Below, in pieces: positions 54,069 through 63,723 of a DNA stretch of 64,000 nucleotides (positions are counted from its first letter, which is position 1; each line of letters begins with the position of its first letter). Source of the stretch: CBDCWO01 sp965223405 (GTDB lineage Bacteria; Bacteroidota; Bacteroidia; Chitinophagales; Saprospiraceae); assembly GCA_965223405.1 (NCBI GenBank), contig CBDCWO010000006.1:3720001-3784000 (forward strand). The letters are read 5' to 3'. The notes beneath the pieces are model-generated. The model was not told the origin of the DNA. It saw only the letters and a list, made by a program, of their open reading frames with translations, and did not search any database. The position numbers and the translations under genes are program-made.

Positions 54069-56108
54069 CTACTTGTGATCAATTAATTGCAGGTCCTTAA
54101 GGTTTTGGATTGGTTTCTGGCAAGTGTAATTTTTGCAAACGTAGATCCAGGTTTCGTCAGGCTTCCATCTGTTTTTTAGCAATGGATATTGATCTTGAGA
54201 TCTAATCGAATTCATCATCACAAGTCCTGGAATATATCTTTGTCGAAGGTTGTGAGCATGTTCGAAAGCCTGATTTCCTACAATGGCTATTTCGGGTTTA
54301 CCATAGGCATTTATAATTATTTCTCGAGCCCAGCGGGAATAGGTCAGAGGCTCTTTGGTCGCTTTGGTCTCCATAACCTCCAGCATCTTTTGCGCTTGCG
54401 TTACATATTCCGGAATATTCAGCAGGATTCCTAAATCGTATAAATTTTGCGCCATTATGACATTACCGCAAGGAAAGTCATCGTCCCGGACATCTCTCTT
54501 CCTCAGTATGGAGTCTGTTTGTAAGTGGTGGGTTTGATAAAAGAAGGGTGAACTTGGTCCTGCATATTCTTGAATTACTCTAGTACACATTTCCTGAGCA
54601 CGATTTAACCACATCACCTCGGAATTGACCATAAAATAATCTAAAATAGCTCGGATTAAATTGGCTAGATCACTTAAGGTGGCATATAATTGCGTTCCTT
54701 CAGGATAGTAAACACGCCGTATGTAATTATCCGCCGACTCAACAAACAGTTCCCATATTTTCGACAATGAGTGAGCAGCTAGTTCATGATAGTCAGGATT
54801 ACTCAGCGCATTTCCGGCCTGTATTAACCCTGATATCATCATCGCATTCCATCCCAGAATTACTTTATCATCACGCTGCAGTTCGAAACGTCCGGATCGG
54901 ATTCTTCTCAGCGTGCTTTTGGCCTTTTTGATCTTCTTTATTAAATCTGAAGTTGTCCAATTTCGTTTTTCTGCAAATTGATTGATTTTGTAGACCTGAT
55001 AGATTATATTGGTGTTTTCCCAATTGCCTTCATCTGATACTCCATAATATTCACAAAACCAGGAAGACTCTTGGCCTAACATTTTTCTGATTTCCTTTTT
55101 ATTCCATGTATAATATTTTCCTTCTTCTCCCTCACTGTCTGCGTCTAGAGCTGAATAAAACAATCCATCATCGCTCATAAGTTCTTCCGCTACGAAGTCA
55201 ATGCATTCGCGGATTATATGGGCGTATTGCTCTTGTTTTGTCACCTGATAATATTGACTTAATAATCCGATCCACTGGGCATTGTCGTATAACATTTTTT
55301 CAAAATGAGGAATTCTCCATTTTGAATCAATGGCATATCTGAATATACCTCCTCCGATTTGGTCATAGATACCCCCTTGAAGCATGGATCTTATGGAAAG
55401 TGTAACCTGATTTTTGCACAGTTCGTCTCCCGTATAGTAATGATGGGCCAAAAGGAACTCCAAAGTTGAGATATTTGGAAATTTGGGAGCTGCCCCGAAT
55501 CCTCCGTTCAGGTTGTCCCATTGGGTTGATAACTTATTAACTATCTTTTCGCTTAGTGCTTGAGCAGTTTTGCTAATCACATCATTAGTAATCTTCTTGT
55601 CCAACTCAAGTTCTACTTTGTTCAAATTATCAAGGACTTTTCTTGCTTGAGCTTGAACTGCCGATTTGTTATTTTTAAAATTGAAATGTACGAATTGCAG
55701 AACCTGAGACCAGGACATTTTTTTGCCTGATGGATTTGGGGGGAAATAGGTGCCACCATAAAATGGTTTTTTATCCGGGGTAAGGAATATGTTTAAAGGC
55801 CAGCCGGTTTCACCGGTTATTAGCTGGCATGCTTCCATATAGATTTGATCCAGATCAGGGCGTTCTTCTCTATCTACTTTGATATTAATGAAATATTTAT
55901 TCATGTAGGCTGCAATATCCGGATCCTGGAAAGACTCTTTTTCCATGACATGACACCAGTGGCAAGTAGAATATCCAATACTCACCAATACAGGTTTATC
56001 TTCATGTTTTGCTATGTTCCATGCACCCTGATCCCAGGGGTGCCAATCTACCGGATTATCGGAATGTTGTAATAAGTAAGGACTGGAGCTTTGTCTTAAT
56101 TTGTTCAT
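54069..56108 (-). CDS. DUF255 thioredoxin-domain protein (YyaL/SPATA20 type)
   Basis: A 679-residue protein. The N-terminal thioredoxin-like domain (DUF255) shows STCHWCHVMEKESF at residues 48-61 and DREERPDLDQIY near 77. The rest is an alpha/alpha-barrel of the six-hairpin glycosidase kind (GGIYDQIGGGIFRYAID near 245). Homologues are widespread (YyaL, human SPATA20); their reaction is not established, a redox-linked epimerase or sugar role has been proposed. No signal peptide. The neighbouring thioredoxin and rhodanese genes suit a redox context. Confidence 0.9.
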   Translation of the reverse strand: MNKLRQSSSPYLLQHSDNPVDWHPWDQGAWNIAKHEDKPVLVSIGYSTCHWCHVMEKESFQDPDIAAYMNKYFINIKVDREERPDLDQIYMEACQLITGETGWPLNIFLTPDKKPFYGGTYFPPNPSGKKMSWSQVLQFVHFNFKNNKSAVQAQARKVLDNLNKVELELDKKITNDVISKTAQALSEKIVNKLSTQWDNLNGGFGAAPKFPNISTLEFLLAHHYYTGDELCKNQVTLSIRSMLQGGIYDQIGGGIFRYAIDSKWRIPHFEKMLYDNAQWIGLLSQYYQVTKQEQYAHIIRECIDFVAEELMSDDGLFYSALDADSEGEEGKYYTWNKKEIRKMLGQESSWFCEYYGVSDEGNWENTNIIYQVYKINQFAEKRNWTTSDLIKKIKKAKSTLRRIRSGRFELQRDDKVILGWNAMMISGLIQAGNALSNPDYHELAAHSLSKIWELFVESADNYIRRVYYPEGTQLYATLSDLANLIRAILDYFMVNSEVMWLNRAQEMCTRVIQEYAGPSSPFFYQTHHLQTDSILRKRDVRDDDFPCGNVIMAQNLYDLGILLNIPEYVTQAQKMLEVMETKATKEPLTYSRWAREIIINAYGKPEIAIVGNQAFEHAHNLRQRYIPGLVMMNSIRSQDQYPLLKNRWKPDETWIYVCKNYTCQKPIQNLKDLQLIDHK

Positions 56109-56208
56109 GTCGTCGATAAAAAGAGCAGGATTTATTATTACACTTGGTGGTCAAAAAATTTAATAACCATCATAGAAAAACCTGGTATACGGTTATATGA
56201 TTAAAGAC

Positions 56209-56493
56209 TCAGGAAAGTTCTCGATAGGATTCAATTTCTTTCTTGTTTATCCCATTAATGGTGTTATCAATTCCATTTTCTTTTAAATAAGCGACCGCTT
56301 GTCCACTTCGAAAACCGGTTCTACAATACAAAACTATTGGCCTTTCCATACTTTCAAATTCGTCTAAGTGGTCTTGGATTTTTCCGAGGGGGATATTGAT
56401 GGCCCCTTTGATGTGTCCAAAAATGAATTCATATGGTTCGCGTACATCAATGTAAACAGGATCTTCATTATTGATTATTTCATTTAACGACAT
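56209..56493 (-). CDS. Rhodanese-like sulfurtransferase, single domain
   Basis: A 94-residue rhodanese. YIDVREPYEF near residue 16, GHIKGAINIP and the active-site loop YCRTGFRS, with the persulfide-carrying Cys, are all intact. The ATG at 56493 gives the normal length of a single-domain GlpE/PspE-like protein; a longer frame upstream adds 37 residues without similarity. It likely moves sulfane sulfur, together with the MBL-rhodanese protein encoded next. Confidence 0.85.
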   Translation of the reverse strand: MSLNEIINNEDPVYIDVREPYEFIFGHIKGAINIPLGKIQDHLDEFESMERPIVLYCRTGFRSGQAVAYLKENGIDNTINGINKKEIESYRELS

Positions 56494-56719
56494 AGACTTG
56501 AGTTCAAATTTCTTAATTGATGTTAAAAATAACAAAGTTGTTCTATGTAATTTGTAATTATCCTCACACTTTAATAGCATAGGGATATTTTTTTCAGAGC
56601 TCACAGGCAGTTAATTCATTTCTCTTGGTCATGACATATAATTTTGTTTAAAACTTAATAGGTAAGTTGAAAAGGATAGCCGCTGCGATACGATTACACT
56701 ATAAATTTTGAATATGGAA

Positions 56720-56752
56720 ATGGGCTTATTCAAACTTTTTGAACAAGCCCAT
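56720..56752 (-). terminator. Long hairpin downstream of the MBL-rhodanese gene
   Basis: Arms of 15 bases (ATGGGCTTATTCAAA and TTTGAACAAGCCCAT) with one mismatch and a 3-base loop. It lies about 80 bases beyond the stop of the MBL-rhodanese gene. There is no strong T-run after it, so it may act as a terminator or as an mRNA-stabilising hairpin. Confidence 0.55.
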
Positions 56753-56829
56753 CAACCAACTAAAATCGAACAATTTATATCTGGAATGTTTATAAAAAAA
56801 TGAAAACAAATCGCATTTTCATTCTACTG

Positions 56830-58242
56830 TCATAATTCAGTGGTTTGCTCAACATATTCAGTCAATTTCAGGTCGGTTTCTTTAAGTACTTCGAACCCAT
56901 CCCGGACATTAATTATATCTTCAAATCCTCTAGCTTTTAGAATGGAGGCTGCAATCATGGAACGATATCCGGATTTGCAATGCAGAAAATACTTAGCAGC
57001 TCTGGATACTTCATTCATGTTTTTATTGATAAAGTCGAGTGGAAAATTTGTTGCTCCTACCAAATGTTCGGCATTGTACTCACTTTCTTTACGGACATCC
57101 AGTAAATTAATAGAATTGGGAGTGAAAGTTTTTGCAAATTCTTTGGCTTCAACCTCAGTAATTTCATCCACTTCCTCTCCGGCATTTTTCCAGGCATCAA
57201 ATCCGCCTTCCAAATAACCAATGGGATTGTCATAACCAACTCGTGCCAACCGAATGACTACTTCTTCCTCTTTACCCTCATCACTTATGAAAAGAATAGG
57301 CTGTTTCAAATCTGAGATTAATGCGCCAACCCAAATTGCAAAGTCACCATCAAGGCCTATAAATATGGAGCCAGGGATAAATCCTTTCGCAAAAATATCC
57401 TGATGACGAGTATCAATGACTATTGCTTCTTCCTCTTGCCATGCCGCTTTAAAAGCCCTAACCGATAAAGGATTGATACCTCGAGTACGCACCTCATCCA
57501 GACTCTCATATCCCATCATATTCATCATGGCATTTTTTGGAAAATATTGGGGAGGGGCAACTAATCCCGTAGTTACTTCTTTGATAAATTCCGCTTTAGT
57601 CATATCAGGACGCAATGCATAATTTGATTCTTTTTGATCTCCTAGATACCCCCAGGTTTCCTTGCTCATTTTTTTACCACAGGCTGAACCTGATCCATGA
57701 CCAGGATAAACAATTACATTATCATCCAAAGGCATAATTCGATTCCTTAAACTTTCAAATAAATATCCAGCCAGGTCTTCCAGGGTAAGCTCACCCTGTT
57801 TTATCGCTAAATCAGGACGACCGACATCACCAAGGAAAAGTGTATCACCAGTAAATATGGCATAATCCTTCCCCTCTTCATTTTTTAATAAGTAGGTGGT
57901 ACTTTCCATCGTATGACCAGGAGTATGCAGGACTTGAATGGTTACCTTTCCAACTTTCAATATTTCGTTATCCTTGGCAATGTGCGCTTCAAAATTGGGT
58001 TTCGCCGTGGGGCCATATACTATAGTGGCTCCGGTTTTCTTAGATAAATCCAGGTGACCAGAGACAAAATCTGCATGGAAGTGGGTTTCGAGTACATATT
58101 TAATCTTAGCTCCATCCGATTTAGCCTTGGCGAGATAGGGTTCTGATTCTCTGAGAGGATCAATAATTACTGCTTCTCCATCACTTTCTATATAGTATGC
58201 TGCTTCTGCTAAACAACTTGTATAAATCTGTTCTACTTTCAT
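56830..58242 (-). CDS. MBL-fold hydrolase fused to two rhodanese domains (persulfide dioxygenase-like)
   Basis: A 470-residue protein. The N-terminal metallo-beta-lactamase domain (about 1-240) shows THFHADFVSGH with metal ligands His54, His56, Asp58 and His63, HTPGH (His110) and FTGDTLF (Asp133), as in ETHE1-type persulfide dioxygenases. Two rhodanese domains follow. The first (about 260-350) lacks the active Cys (ISDEGKEEE in its place); the second (about 370-460) has HCKSGYRS and should be active. It probably oxidises or transfers sulfane sulfur. Its promoter carries the GTGA-N6-TCAC dyad shared with trxA and sulP. Confidence 0.88.
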   Translation of the reverse strand: MKVEQIYTSCLAEAAYYIESDGEAVIIDPLRESEPYLAKAKSDGAKIKYVLETHFHADFVSGHLDLSKKTGATIVYGPTAKPNFEAHIAKDNEILKVGKVTIQVLHTPGHTMESTTYLLKNEEGKDYAIFTGDTLFLGDVGRPDLAIKQGELTLEDLAGYLFESLRNRIMPLDDNVIVYPGHGSGSACGKKMSKETWGYLGDQKESNYALRPDMTKAEFIKEVTTGLVAPPQYFPKNAMMNMMGYESLDEVRTRGINPLSVRAFKAAWQEEEAIVIDTRHQDIFAKGFIPGSIFIGLDGDFAIWVGALISDLKQPILFISDEGKEEEVVIRLARVGYDNPIGYLEGGFDAWKNAGEEVDEITEVEAKEFAKTFTPNSINLLDVRKESEYNAEHLVGATNFPLDFINKNMNEVSRAAKYFLHCKSGYRSMIAASILKARGFEDIINVRDGFEVLKETDLKLTEYVEQTTEL

Positions 58243-58368
58243 GATTGATAAAAATTTTAATTAAAAAATGAATATATGATCATTTGTTCATAAATGCAAA
58301 TAAATGTTTAAATGATCTATAGTTTTTATGGTTAAAAAAATAACAAAATTATGCTTCAAATTCGATCA

Positions 58369-58413
58369 CAAAGATGCCTGATTTAGGTCATATAGTTCAG
58401 TGATATGCATCAC
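58369..58413 (-). promoter_or_regulatory. MBL-rhodanese promoter with CRP/FNR-type operator
   Basis: Minus strand: GTGA-N6-TCAC at 58400-58413 (extended dyad GTGAT/ATCAC), a 23-base spacer, then CATCTTTG (58369-58376), one base off TAnnTTTG. The leader before the ATG would be about 120 bases. The operator directly abuts the sulP stop codon. Confidence 0.6.
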
Positions 58414-60141
58414 TTAGGTGTTCGATTGTAATGTATAGTGTTGGTAATCAATGTCTTCATTAGTATTTTCTCGATCAATAAAATCTACAGCTTCCTGAAT
58501 GCTCATATGCAATCGGGATTCACCCAATTTAGAAATTATTCCACTCCGGTACAGTGCATCTCTAACCGGGCCCTTAACACCGGAAAATAGTACAGTCAAG
58601 TTCTTATCGACATAATCCATTACCAGTTCTTCCAGGGCATGAATCGCTGTACTATCCATATAATTAATGCTGTCGGAATTAATAATTATGTATTTCAAGT
58701 TCTCCTCTCTTACATCAACCATCGCTTCCAGTTGATCTTTAAAATAGTTGATATTTGCGAAGTAAAGTTGAGCATCAAACCGAACAATCAGTACATCCTT
58801 TCTTACTTCTACGTTCTCAAAACGATCTCTATTTCGGTAAAAATGGGTACCGGGAACTTTCCCCAGTTCTGCGAAATGCGGTCGAGTTGTCCTAAATATC
58901 AACATGGCTAATGATAATATCACTCCCACTCCAATTCCTTGTTCGATTCCAAGCATTAAGGTGGCAAAAAAAGTAGCGATCAACATCCATAAATCGGTTC
59001 GGTTTGCTTTCCGTAAATAAAGAACTTCGCGCACATCAATAAGTCCAAATACGGCTACCATGATTACTGAGGCCAGGATGGCGTTGGGTAAATAATAAAA
59101 GAGTGAAGTCAGGAACAGTAGAGTGATAATAATCAACAATGCGCTAAAGATCGAAGCCATGCCGGTTCTTGCTCCGGCTTGATTATTAACTGCCGTTCTG
59201 GAAAATCCTCCGGTAGTCGGATAGGACTGAAAGAAGGCTCCACCAATATTTGCTAAGCCTAATGCAATTAATTCTTGATTGGAAATAACCTTGTAATTCT
59301 TGTGTTTCGCACGGATGGCTTTTGCAACAGCAAAACTTTCCATAAAACTGACCAATGAAATGGCCAGAGTAATTGGAAATAGCTTTTGTATGTTTTCTAA
59401 AGTGATTTCAGGGATCTCGAAAGAAGGCAATCCACTGGGGACAGAACCAACCACACTGACTCCCAACTGTTCCAGATCGAATCCCCACACCACCAGGATA
59501 CCTAGGACTACAGCAATTAAGGACCCTGGAATTCCCTTATTTAATCTCTTTATTCCCAATATAATAAATATTCCAACCAGTCCAATAGCGAGGGTATATA
59601 GGTTGATTTGAGCCAATTTTTTTACAGCCTGAATAAGTATTTCATGAACATGATGACTTCTGGCAATTTCAATACCCAATAGATGTTTAAGTTGACTGAA
59701 ACCTATGATCAGAGCAGCTGCAGAAGTAAATCCGCTCAGTACAGGATGGGAGAGGAAATTGACCAAAAATCCCAGTCGGAACACACCAAGTAGAAATTGA
59801 ATAGCACCCACTAAAAAAGCCAACAGGATGGCCATGCCAATATAAACTTCGGTGCCCGTTTGTGCGATTACGCCTACCCCTGTTGCGGTAAGTATTGATA
59901 CCATCGCCACCGGCCCAACCGCTAACTGCCGTGAAGTTCCCAAGATGGCATAAATGAGCAATGGAACCGTAGCCGCATATAGTCCGTATATCGGGGGTAA
60001 ACCTGCAATCATTGCATAGGCCATGCCCTGAGGTATCAACATCACACCCACCGTAAGGCCAGCGGCCAAATCACCCTTGAGCTGATTTTGTCGGTAGGAG
60101 GGGAGCCATTCAAGAATCGGTATGAAAGATCGTAAATTCAT
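58414..60141 (-). CDS. SulP family anion transporter (sulfate permease type) with STAS domain
   Basis: A 575-residue inner-membrane SulP transporter. GLTVGVMLIPQGMAYAMIAGLPPIYGLYA, here cited as the segment from GLTVGV to YGLYA, is the family signature in the first membrane segments; 10-12 hydrophobic segments follow, and a cytoplasmic STAS domain occupies about residues 440-560. It may carry sulfate, or bicarbonate or another anion. ATG 60141 is chosen, because the TTG 8 codons upstream overlaps the -7 box. Its operator and its neighbours point to sulfur metabolism. Confidence 0.9.
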   Translation of the reverse strand: MNLRSFIPILEWLPSYRQNQLKGDLAAGLTVGVMLIPQGMAYAMIAGLPPIYGLYAATVPLLIYAILGTSRQLAVGPVAMVSILTATGVGVIAQTGTEVYIGMAILLAFLVGAIQFLLGVFRLGFLVNFLSHPVLSGFTSAAALIIGFSQLKHLLGIEIARSHHVHEILIQAVKKLAQINLYTLAIGLVGIFIILGIKRLNKGIPGSLIAVVLGILVVWGFDLEQLGVSVVGSVPSGLPSFEIPEITLENIQKLFPITLAISLVSFMESFAVAKAIRAKHKNYKVISNQELIALGLANIGGAFFQSYPTTGGFSRTAVNNQAGARTGMASIFSALLIIITLLFLTSLFYYLPNAILASVIMVAVFGLIDVREVLYLRKANRTDLWMLIATFFATLMLGIEQGIGVGVILSLAMLIFRTTRPHFAELGKVPGTHFYRNRDRFENVEVRKDVLIVRFDAQLYFANINYFKDQLEAMVDVREENLKYIIINSDSINYMDSTAIHALEELVMDYVDKNLTVLFSGVKGPVRDALYRSGIISKLGESRLHMSIQEAVDFIDRENTNEDIDYQHYTLQSNT

Positions 60142-60162
60142 GAACCGTTTTGATATTTGGTG

Positions 60163-60207
60163 CAAAGGTGTGATAAAATCGAGTAATTATTCAGTGATAA
60201 GGGTCAC
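60163..60207 (-). promoter_or_regulatory. sulP promoter with CRP/FNR-type operator
   Basis: Minus strand: GTGA-N6-TCAC at 60194-60207, a 23-base spacer, then CACCTTTG (60163-60170), one base off TAnnTTTG, about 20 bases before the ATG. The spacing from dyad to box is the same as at the MBL-rhodanese promoter. Confidence 0.6.
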
Positions 60208-60457
60208 AACTTCGCATAATTAATTCAAGTTGCAACGTATTGATCTATCACGAAGTATTACAGCAAACCGTTGCCTCATGGGTGATGAAGATTAATACCA
60301 GAAAAGTCCTTTTTTATAACCACGAAAAAAACTATATAAAAGTGCTGTAAGTGAATGATCTGATGCAATGGGACAAATCCAAAGAAAATAAACTCAAATT
60401 GATTTTGAACAATAATTATTAAATATCTTAGGGATTTGCAGTTTTAAAAATCCGGTT

Positions 60458-62170
60458 ATGCCGTTATTTGATGAAAACAGTCCTACATCGTATGATGCCA
60501 TTGTCATAGGCACTGGTATCAGTGGAGGTTGGGCAGCTAAGGAACTTTGTGAGCGAGGGTTAAAGACCTTGGTATTGGAAAGAGGTCGTAACGTACTGCA
60601 CGTGGCTGATTACAAGACGGCCAATCTGGATCCCTGGGATCTGCCCAACCGTGATGTTCCATCCCAGGAATTATTAAAAGATTATCCCAAGCAAAGCCGG
60701 ACCGGATATACCATTGCTCCTTCTACTGCACATTGGTTTGTAAAAGATGCTGAGCACCCATATTTTGAGAAAAAAGGCACGCGTTTTGACTGGATGCGTG
60801 GATATCATGTGGGTGGTCGTTCGCTGATGTGGGGTCGTCAAAGTTACCGGTGGAGTCCATTGGATTTTGAAGCGAACGAGCGGGATGGAATCGCAGTTGA
60901 TTGGCCCATTAGATATGGGGATCTGGCTCCTTGGTACGAATATGTAGAGCGATTTATTGGAGTGAGTGGAAAATCCGAAGGCTTAGTTCAGCTGCCGGAT
61001 GGTCATTTCATGCCTCCAATGGACTTGAATTGTGCGGAGTTGGAATTGAAGGATAAGATCGAAAAGTATTTCACAAATAGAAAATTAACCATTGGCCGCA
61101 CTGCCAATATTACGGGTGATCCTATTGGAAACCGGGGCAGATGTCAGTATCGGAACCGGTGCCGAAGAGGATGTCCTTATGGTGCTTATTTTAGCAGTAA
61201 TTCTTCTACCTTACCTGCTGCTGAATTAACCGGTAATATGACATTGCGACCTTACTCTATCGTCTATGAAATTCTTTACGACGAGCAAAAGAAAAGAGCC
61301 ACAGGAGTACGAATAATCGATCGGAATACCAATAAAACCTATGATTTTTCTGCCCGAATAGTCTTTTGTAATGCCTCGGCGATTGCCTCCACCTGGATAC
61401 TTATGAACAGCAAATCCAATCGCTTTCCCGAAGGCATGGGCAATGATTCCGGTCAATTAGGTCATAATATCATGGACCATCATTTTATGGTAGGTGCGAA
61501 TGCTGAAGTAGAGGGCCTTTCCGATCAGTATTATAAAGGTCGCCGGGCTAATGGATTTTACATTCCTCGATTTCGCAATATAAATGATCAGACGAAACGT
61601 AAAGATTACCTCAGAGGTTTTGGATATCAAGGTAGAGGAAGTCGTAAAAATTGGATGCGAGGTGTGGCCGAATTAAATATAGGCGCTGGACTCAAGGATC
61701 AACTATTTACGCCGGGTCGATGGCAAATCGGAATGACCGCATTTGGAGAAATTCTTCCCTATTATGATAATGAAATGAAACTGAATTACGACCAATTAGA
61801 TCAATGGGGGTTACCCACCGTAACCTTTGCAACTACCATTCGTGAAAATGAGTTGATCATGCGCAAAGATATGGCCGCATCAGCAGCTGAAATGCTGGAA
61901 GCTGCCGGTTTCAAAAATATCAATACCTTCGATAAGGACTACGGCGTCGGATTGGGAATTCATGAAATGGGTTCAGCGCGTATGGGCAGGAGTTCTAAAA
62001 CCTCGGTACTTAATCGATGGAATCAAATTCATAGTGTACCCAATGTGTTTGTGACTGACGGAGCCTGCATGACATCGGCTGCATGTCAAAATCCTTCGCT
62101 TACTTATATGGCATTGACGGCTAGGGCTGCTAACCATGCAATTAAAGAATTAAACAGACAAAATCTTTGA
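60458..62170 (+). CDS. GMC family oxidoreductase
   Basis: A 570-residue flavoprotein of the GMC family, close to the large subunit of gluconate 2-dehydrogenase-type enzymes. AIVIGTGISGGWAAKEL at the N-terminus is the FAD dinucleotide fold, and GYHVGGRSLMWGRQSYRW near residue 120 is the GMC signature. A cysteine-rich patch CQYRNRCRRGCPYGAY near 230 is seen in this subgroup. The end, FVTDGACMTSAACQNPSLTYMAL, is typical. It has no own export signal and would travel with its partner subunit, encoded next with a 4-base overlap. Substrate: a sugar, sugar acid or polyol, unknown. Confidence 0.85.
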   Translation: MPLFDENSPTSYDAIVIGTGISGGWAAKELCERGLKTLVLERGRNVLHVADYKTANLDPWDLPNRDVPSQELLKDYPKQSRTGYTIAPSTAHWFVKDAEHPYFEKKGTRFDWMRGYHVGGRSLMWGRQSYRWSPLDFEANERDGIAVDWPIRYGDLAPWYEYVERFIGVSGKSEGLVQLPDGHFMPPMDLNCAELELKDKIEKYFTNRKLTIGRTANITGDPIGNRGRCQYRNRCRRGCPYGAYFSSNSSTLPAAELTGNMTLRPYSIVYEILYDEQKKRATGVRIIDRNTNKTYDFSARIVFCNASAIASTWILMNSKSNRFPEGMGNDSGQLGHNIMDHHFMVGANAEVEGLSDQYYKGRRANGFYIPRFRNINDQTKRKDYLRGFGYQGRGSRKNWMRGVAELNIGAGLKDQLFTPGRWQIGMTAFGEILPYYDNEMKLNYDQLDQWGLPTVTFATTIRENELIMRKDMAASAAEMLEAAGFKNINTFDKDYGVGLGIHEMGSARMGRSSKTSVLNRWNQIHSVPNVFVTDGACMTSAACQNPSLTYMALTARAANHAIKELNRQNL

Positions 62171-62796
62171 CTGTGGATAGGAGGACAGCATTAAGAAATA
62201 TTTCCATAGGAACCGGGATTACGATATCATCCGGCGCACTAATCAGTATTCTACCAAGTTGCAAGGTAACACCTACCGTCAATTGGGTGCCTGAGTTCTT
62301 CTCAGGTCCGGAAGCTCGCTTAATAGAGGAGATGGCAGAACTTATTTTGCCCAAAACGGATACACCCGGAGCCCTGGATTGTGGAATTGGTCCATTTGTT
62401 GACCGTATGATCAACAATGTATTTTTGCCCAAACAAAAAAGTTTCTTCCGAAAAGGTCTTTACCATTTTGTAGAAGGAGATCTTTCAACCAGAAAAGTGC
62501 CCAACCTAACATCGGAAGAGATTTCTGACCAATTACATTTGGCCTTGGAAAATTTAAGCCAGGAATCCTATCAAAAATTAGTAAAAATTACGGATAATCC
62601 AACATACAATTCCGATGAAGCGACCGATCATGAAACGAAATATTCATTTTTGATTTCAGTTAAAAGACTTACTATCCTGGGGTATTTTTCCAGCCAGCTT
62701 ATTGGTGAAGAATATTTAAACTATGATCCAATCCCCGGACTATATTGGGGCTGTGTACCTATATCTGATATTGGTAATTCCTGGTCTTTAGTATGA
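62167..62796 (+). CDS. Gluconate 2-dehydrogenase subunit 3-like protein
   Basis: A 209-residue partner subunit of the GMC oxidoreductase. It begins at TTG 62167 (TTGA overlap with the upstream stop) and carries a Tat-like signal, DRRTALRNISIGTG, ending in a possible lipobox, LPSC. ELILPKTDTPGALDCGIGPF is the family core. It probably exports the folded, FAD-loaded large subunit by the Tat route and anchors it. The cytochrome c subunit of classical gluconate dehydrogenases is not encoded next to it. Confidence 0.82.
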   Translation: MTVDRRTALRNISIGTGITISSGALISILPSCKVTPTVNWVPEFFSGPEARLIEEMAELILPKTDTPGALDCGIGPFVDRMINNVFLPKQKSFFRKGLYHFVEGDLSTRKVPNLTSEEISDQLHLALENLSQESYQKLVKITDNPTYNSDEATDHETKYSFLISVKRLTILGYFSSQLIGEEYLNYDPIPGLYWGCVPISDIGNSWSLV

Positions 62797-62928
62797 ATCC
62801 GGACGGGCTTTACTCATCTGAATCCAAGGGCGACAAATCTTGTAAGCTACATAATTGATAGGCGACCAATGATAAAATTGGTGAGGAGTAATTTTCTAAA
62901 TATGGGTTATTTCATTTGCAACTCAAGA

Positions 62929-63723
62929 TTAAGGCTTAGGTAAAAATGTAATATCCAAATGGGTATATCCACCATCTACAAATACAAACTGTCCGGTAGT
63001 ATGAGAAGATCGATCCGAGATCAGAAATAAGGCGGTATCAGCAATTTCTTCGGTTGTAGTCATGCGACTTTGAAAAGGTATATTATCCAATATACTTTTA
63101 AGTTTTTCCTGTCCATTTTCGATGGAAGAGATATAATCATCATATGCTGGTGTCCAACATTCCGCAATGATGAGGGCGTTGACCCTAATTTCATCACGAA
63201 TCAAATCCACCGCCCATTCTCTGGTTAGTGCCAGAACACCCCCCTTTGCAGCAGTATATCCCGATGTGTTCCCTTGACCAGTTAAGGCTACTTTGGATCC
63301 AATATTTAGTATATTTCCTTTGGACTCCTTTAGTTTTGGTAGAGCATGTTTCACCGTTAGCCAATAGCTAATCAGGTTGAGTTTCAGCGAATACATGAAT
63401 TCTTCATAACTGGCATCAATATTTACGCCATCATTTACACCTACATTGTTGATCACTACATCTACTCTTCCATACTTATTGATTATTTCGGTTACTGCAT
63501 TTTCGATCTGATTTGGATTGGTTACATCGGTTTTGGCAAAATGACCATCAATGCCCATTTGTTGGATTTCTTCGATATATCCATATCCACGATCATTGCG
63601 GTCAATCACAGCGGGAATTGCCCCTTCCTTAACCAGTCCTCTTAACAAGGTTTCTCCTATGCTGCCTTTTTTACCTGCTGCTCCGGTTATGATTACCACT
63701 TTGTCCTTAAGGTGTAAGTCCAT
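62929..63723 (-). CDS. Short-chain dehydrogenase/reductase
   Basis: A 264-residue classical SDR. The cofactor motif is ITGAAGKKGSIGE at residues 10-22 (GxxxGxG type), NNVGVND follows near 90, and the catalytic Ser, Tyr and Lys lie in IGSKVALTGQGNTSGYTAAKGG near residue 155. The C-terminal part has DGGYTHLD. The ATG at 63723 matches the family start; a longer frame adds 15 residues without similarity. Substrate not clear; the adjacent GMC gene (convergent) hints at sugar oxidation. Confidence 0.87.
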   Translation of the reverse strand: MDLHLKDKVVIITGAAGKKGSIGETLLRGLVKEGAIPAVIDRNDRGYGYIEEIQQMGIDGHFAKTDVTNPNQIENAVTEIINKYGRVDVVINNVGVNDGVNIDASYEEFMYSLKLNLISYWLTVKHALPKLKESKGNILNIGSKVALTGQGNTSGYTAAKGGVLALTREWAVDLIRDEIRVNALIIAECWTPAYDDYISSIENGQEKLKSILDNIPFQSRMTTTEEIADTALFLISDRSSHTTGQFVFVDGGYTHLDITFLPKP

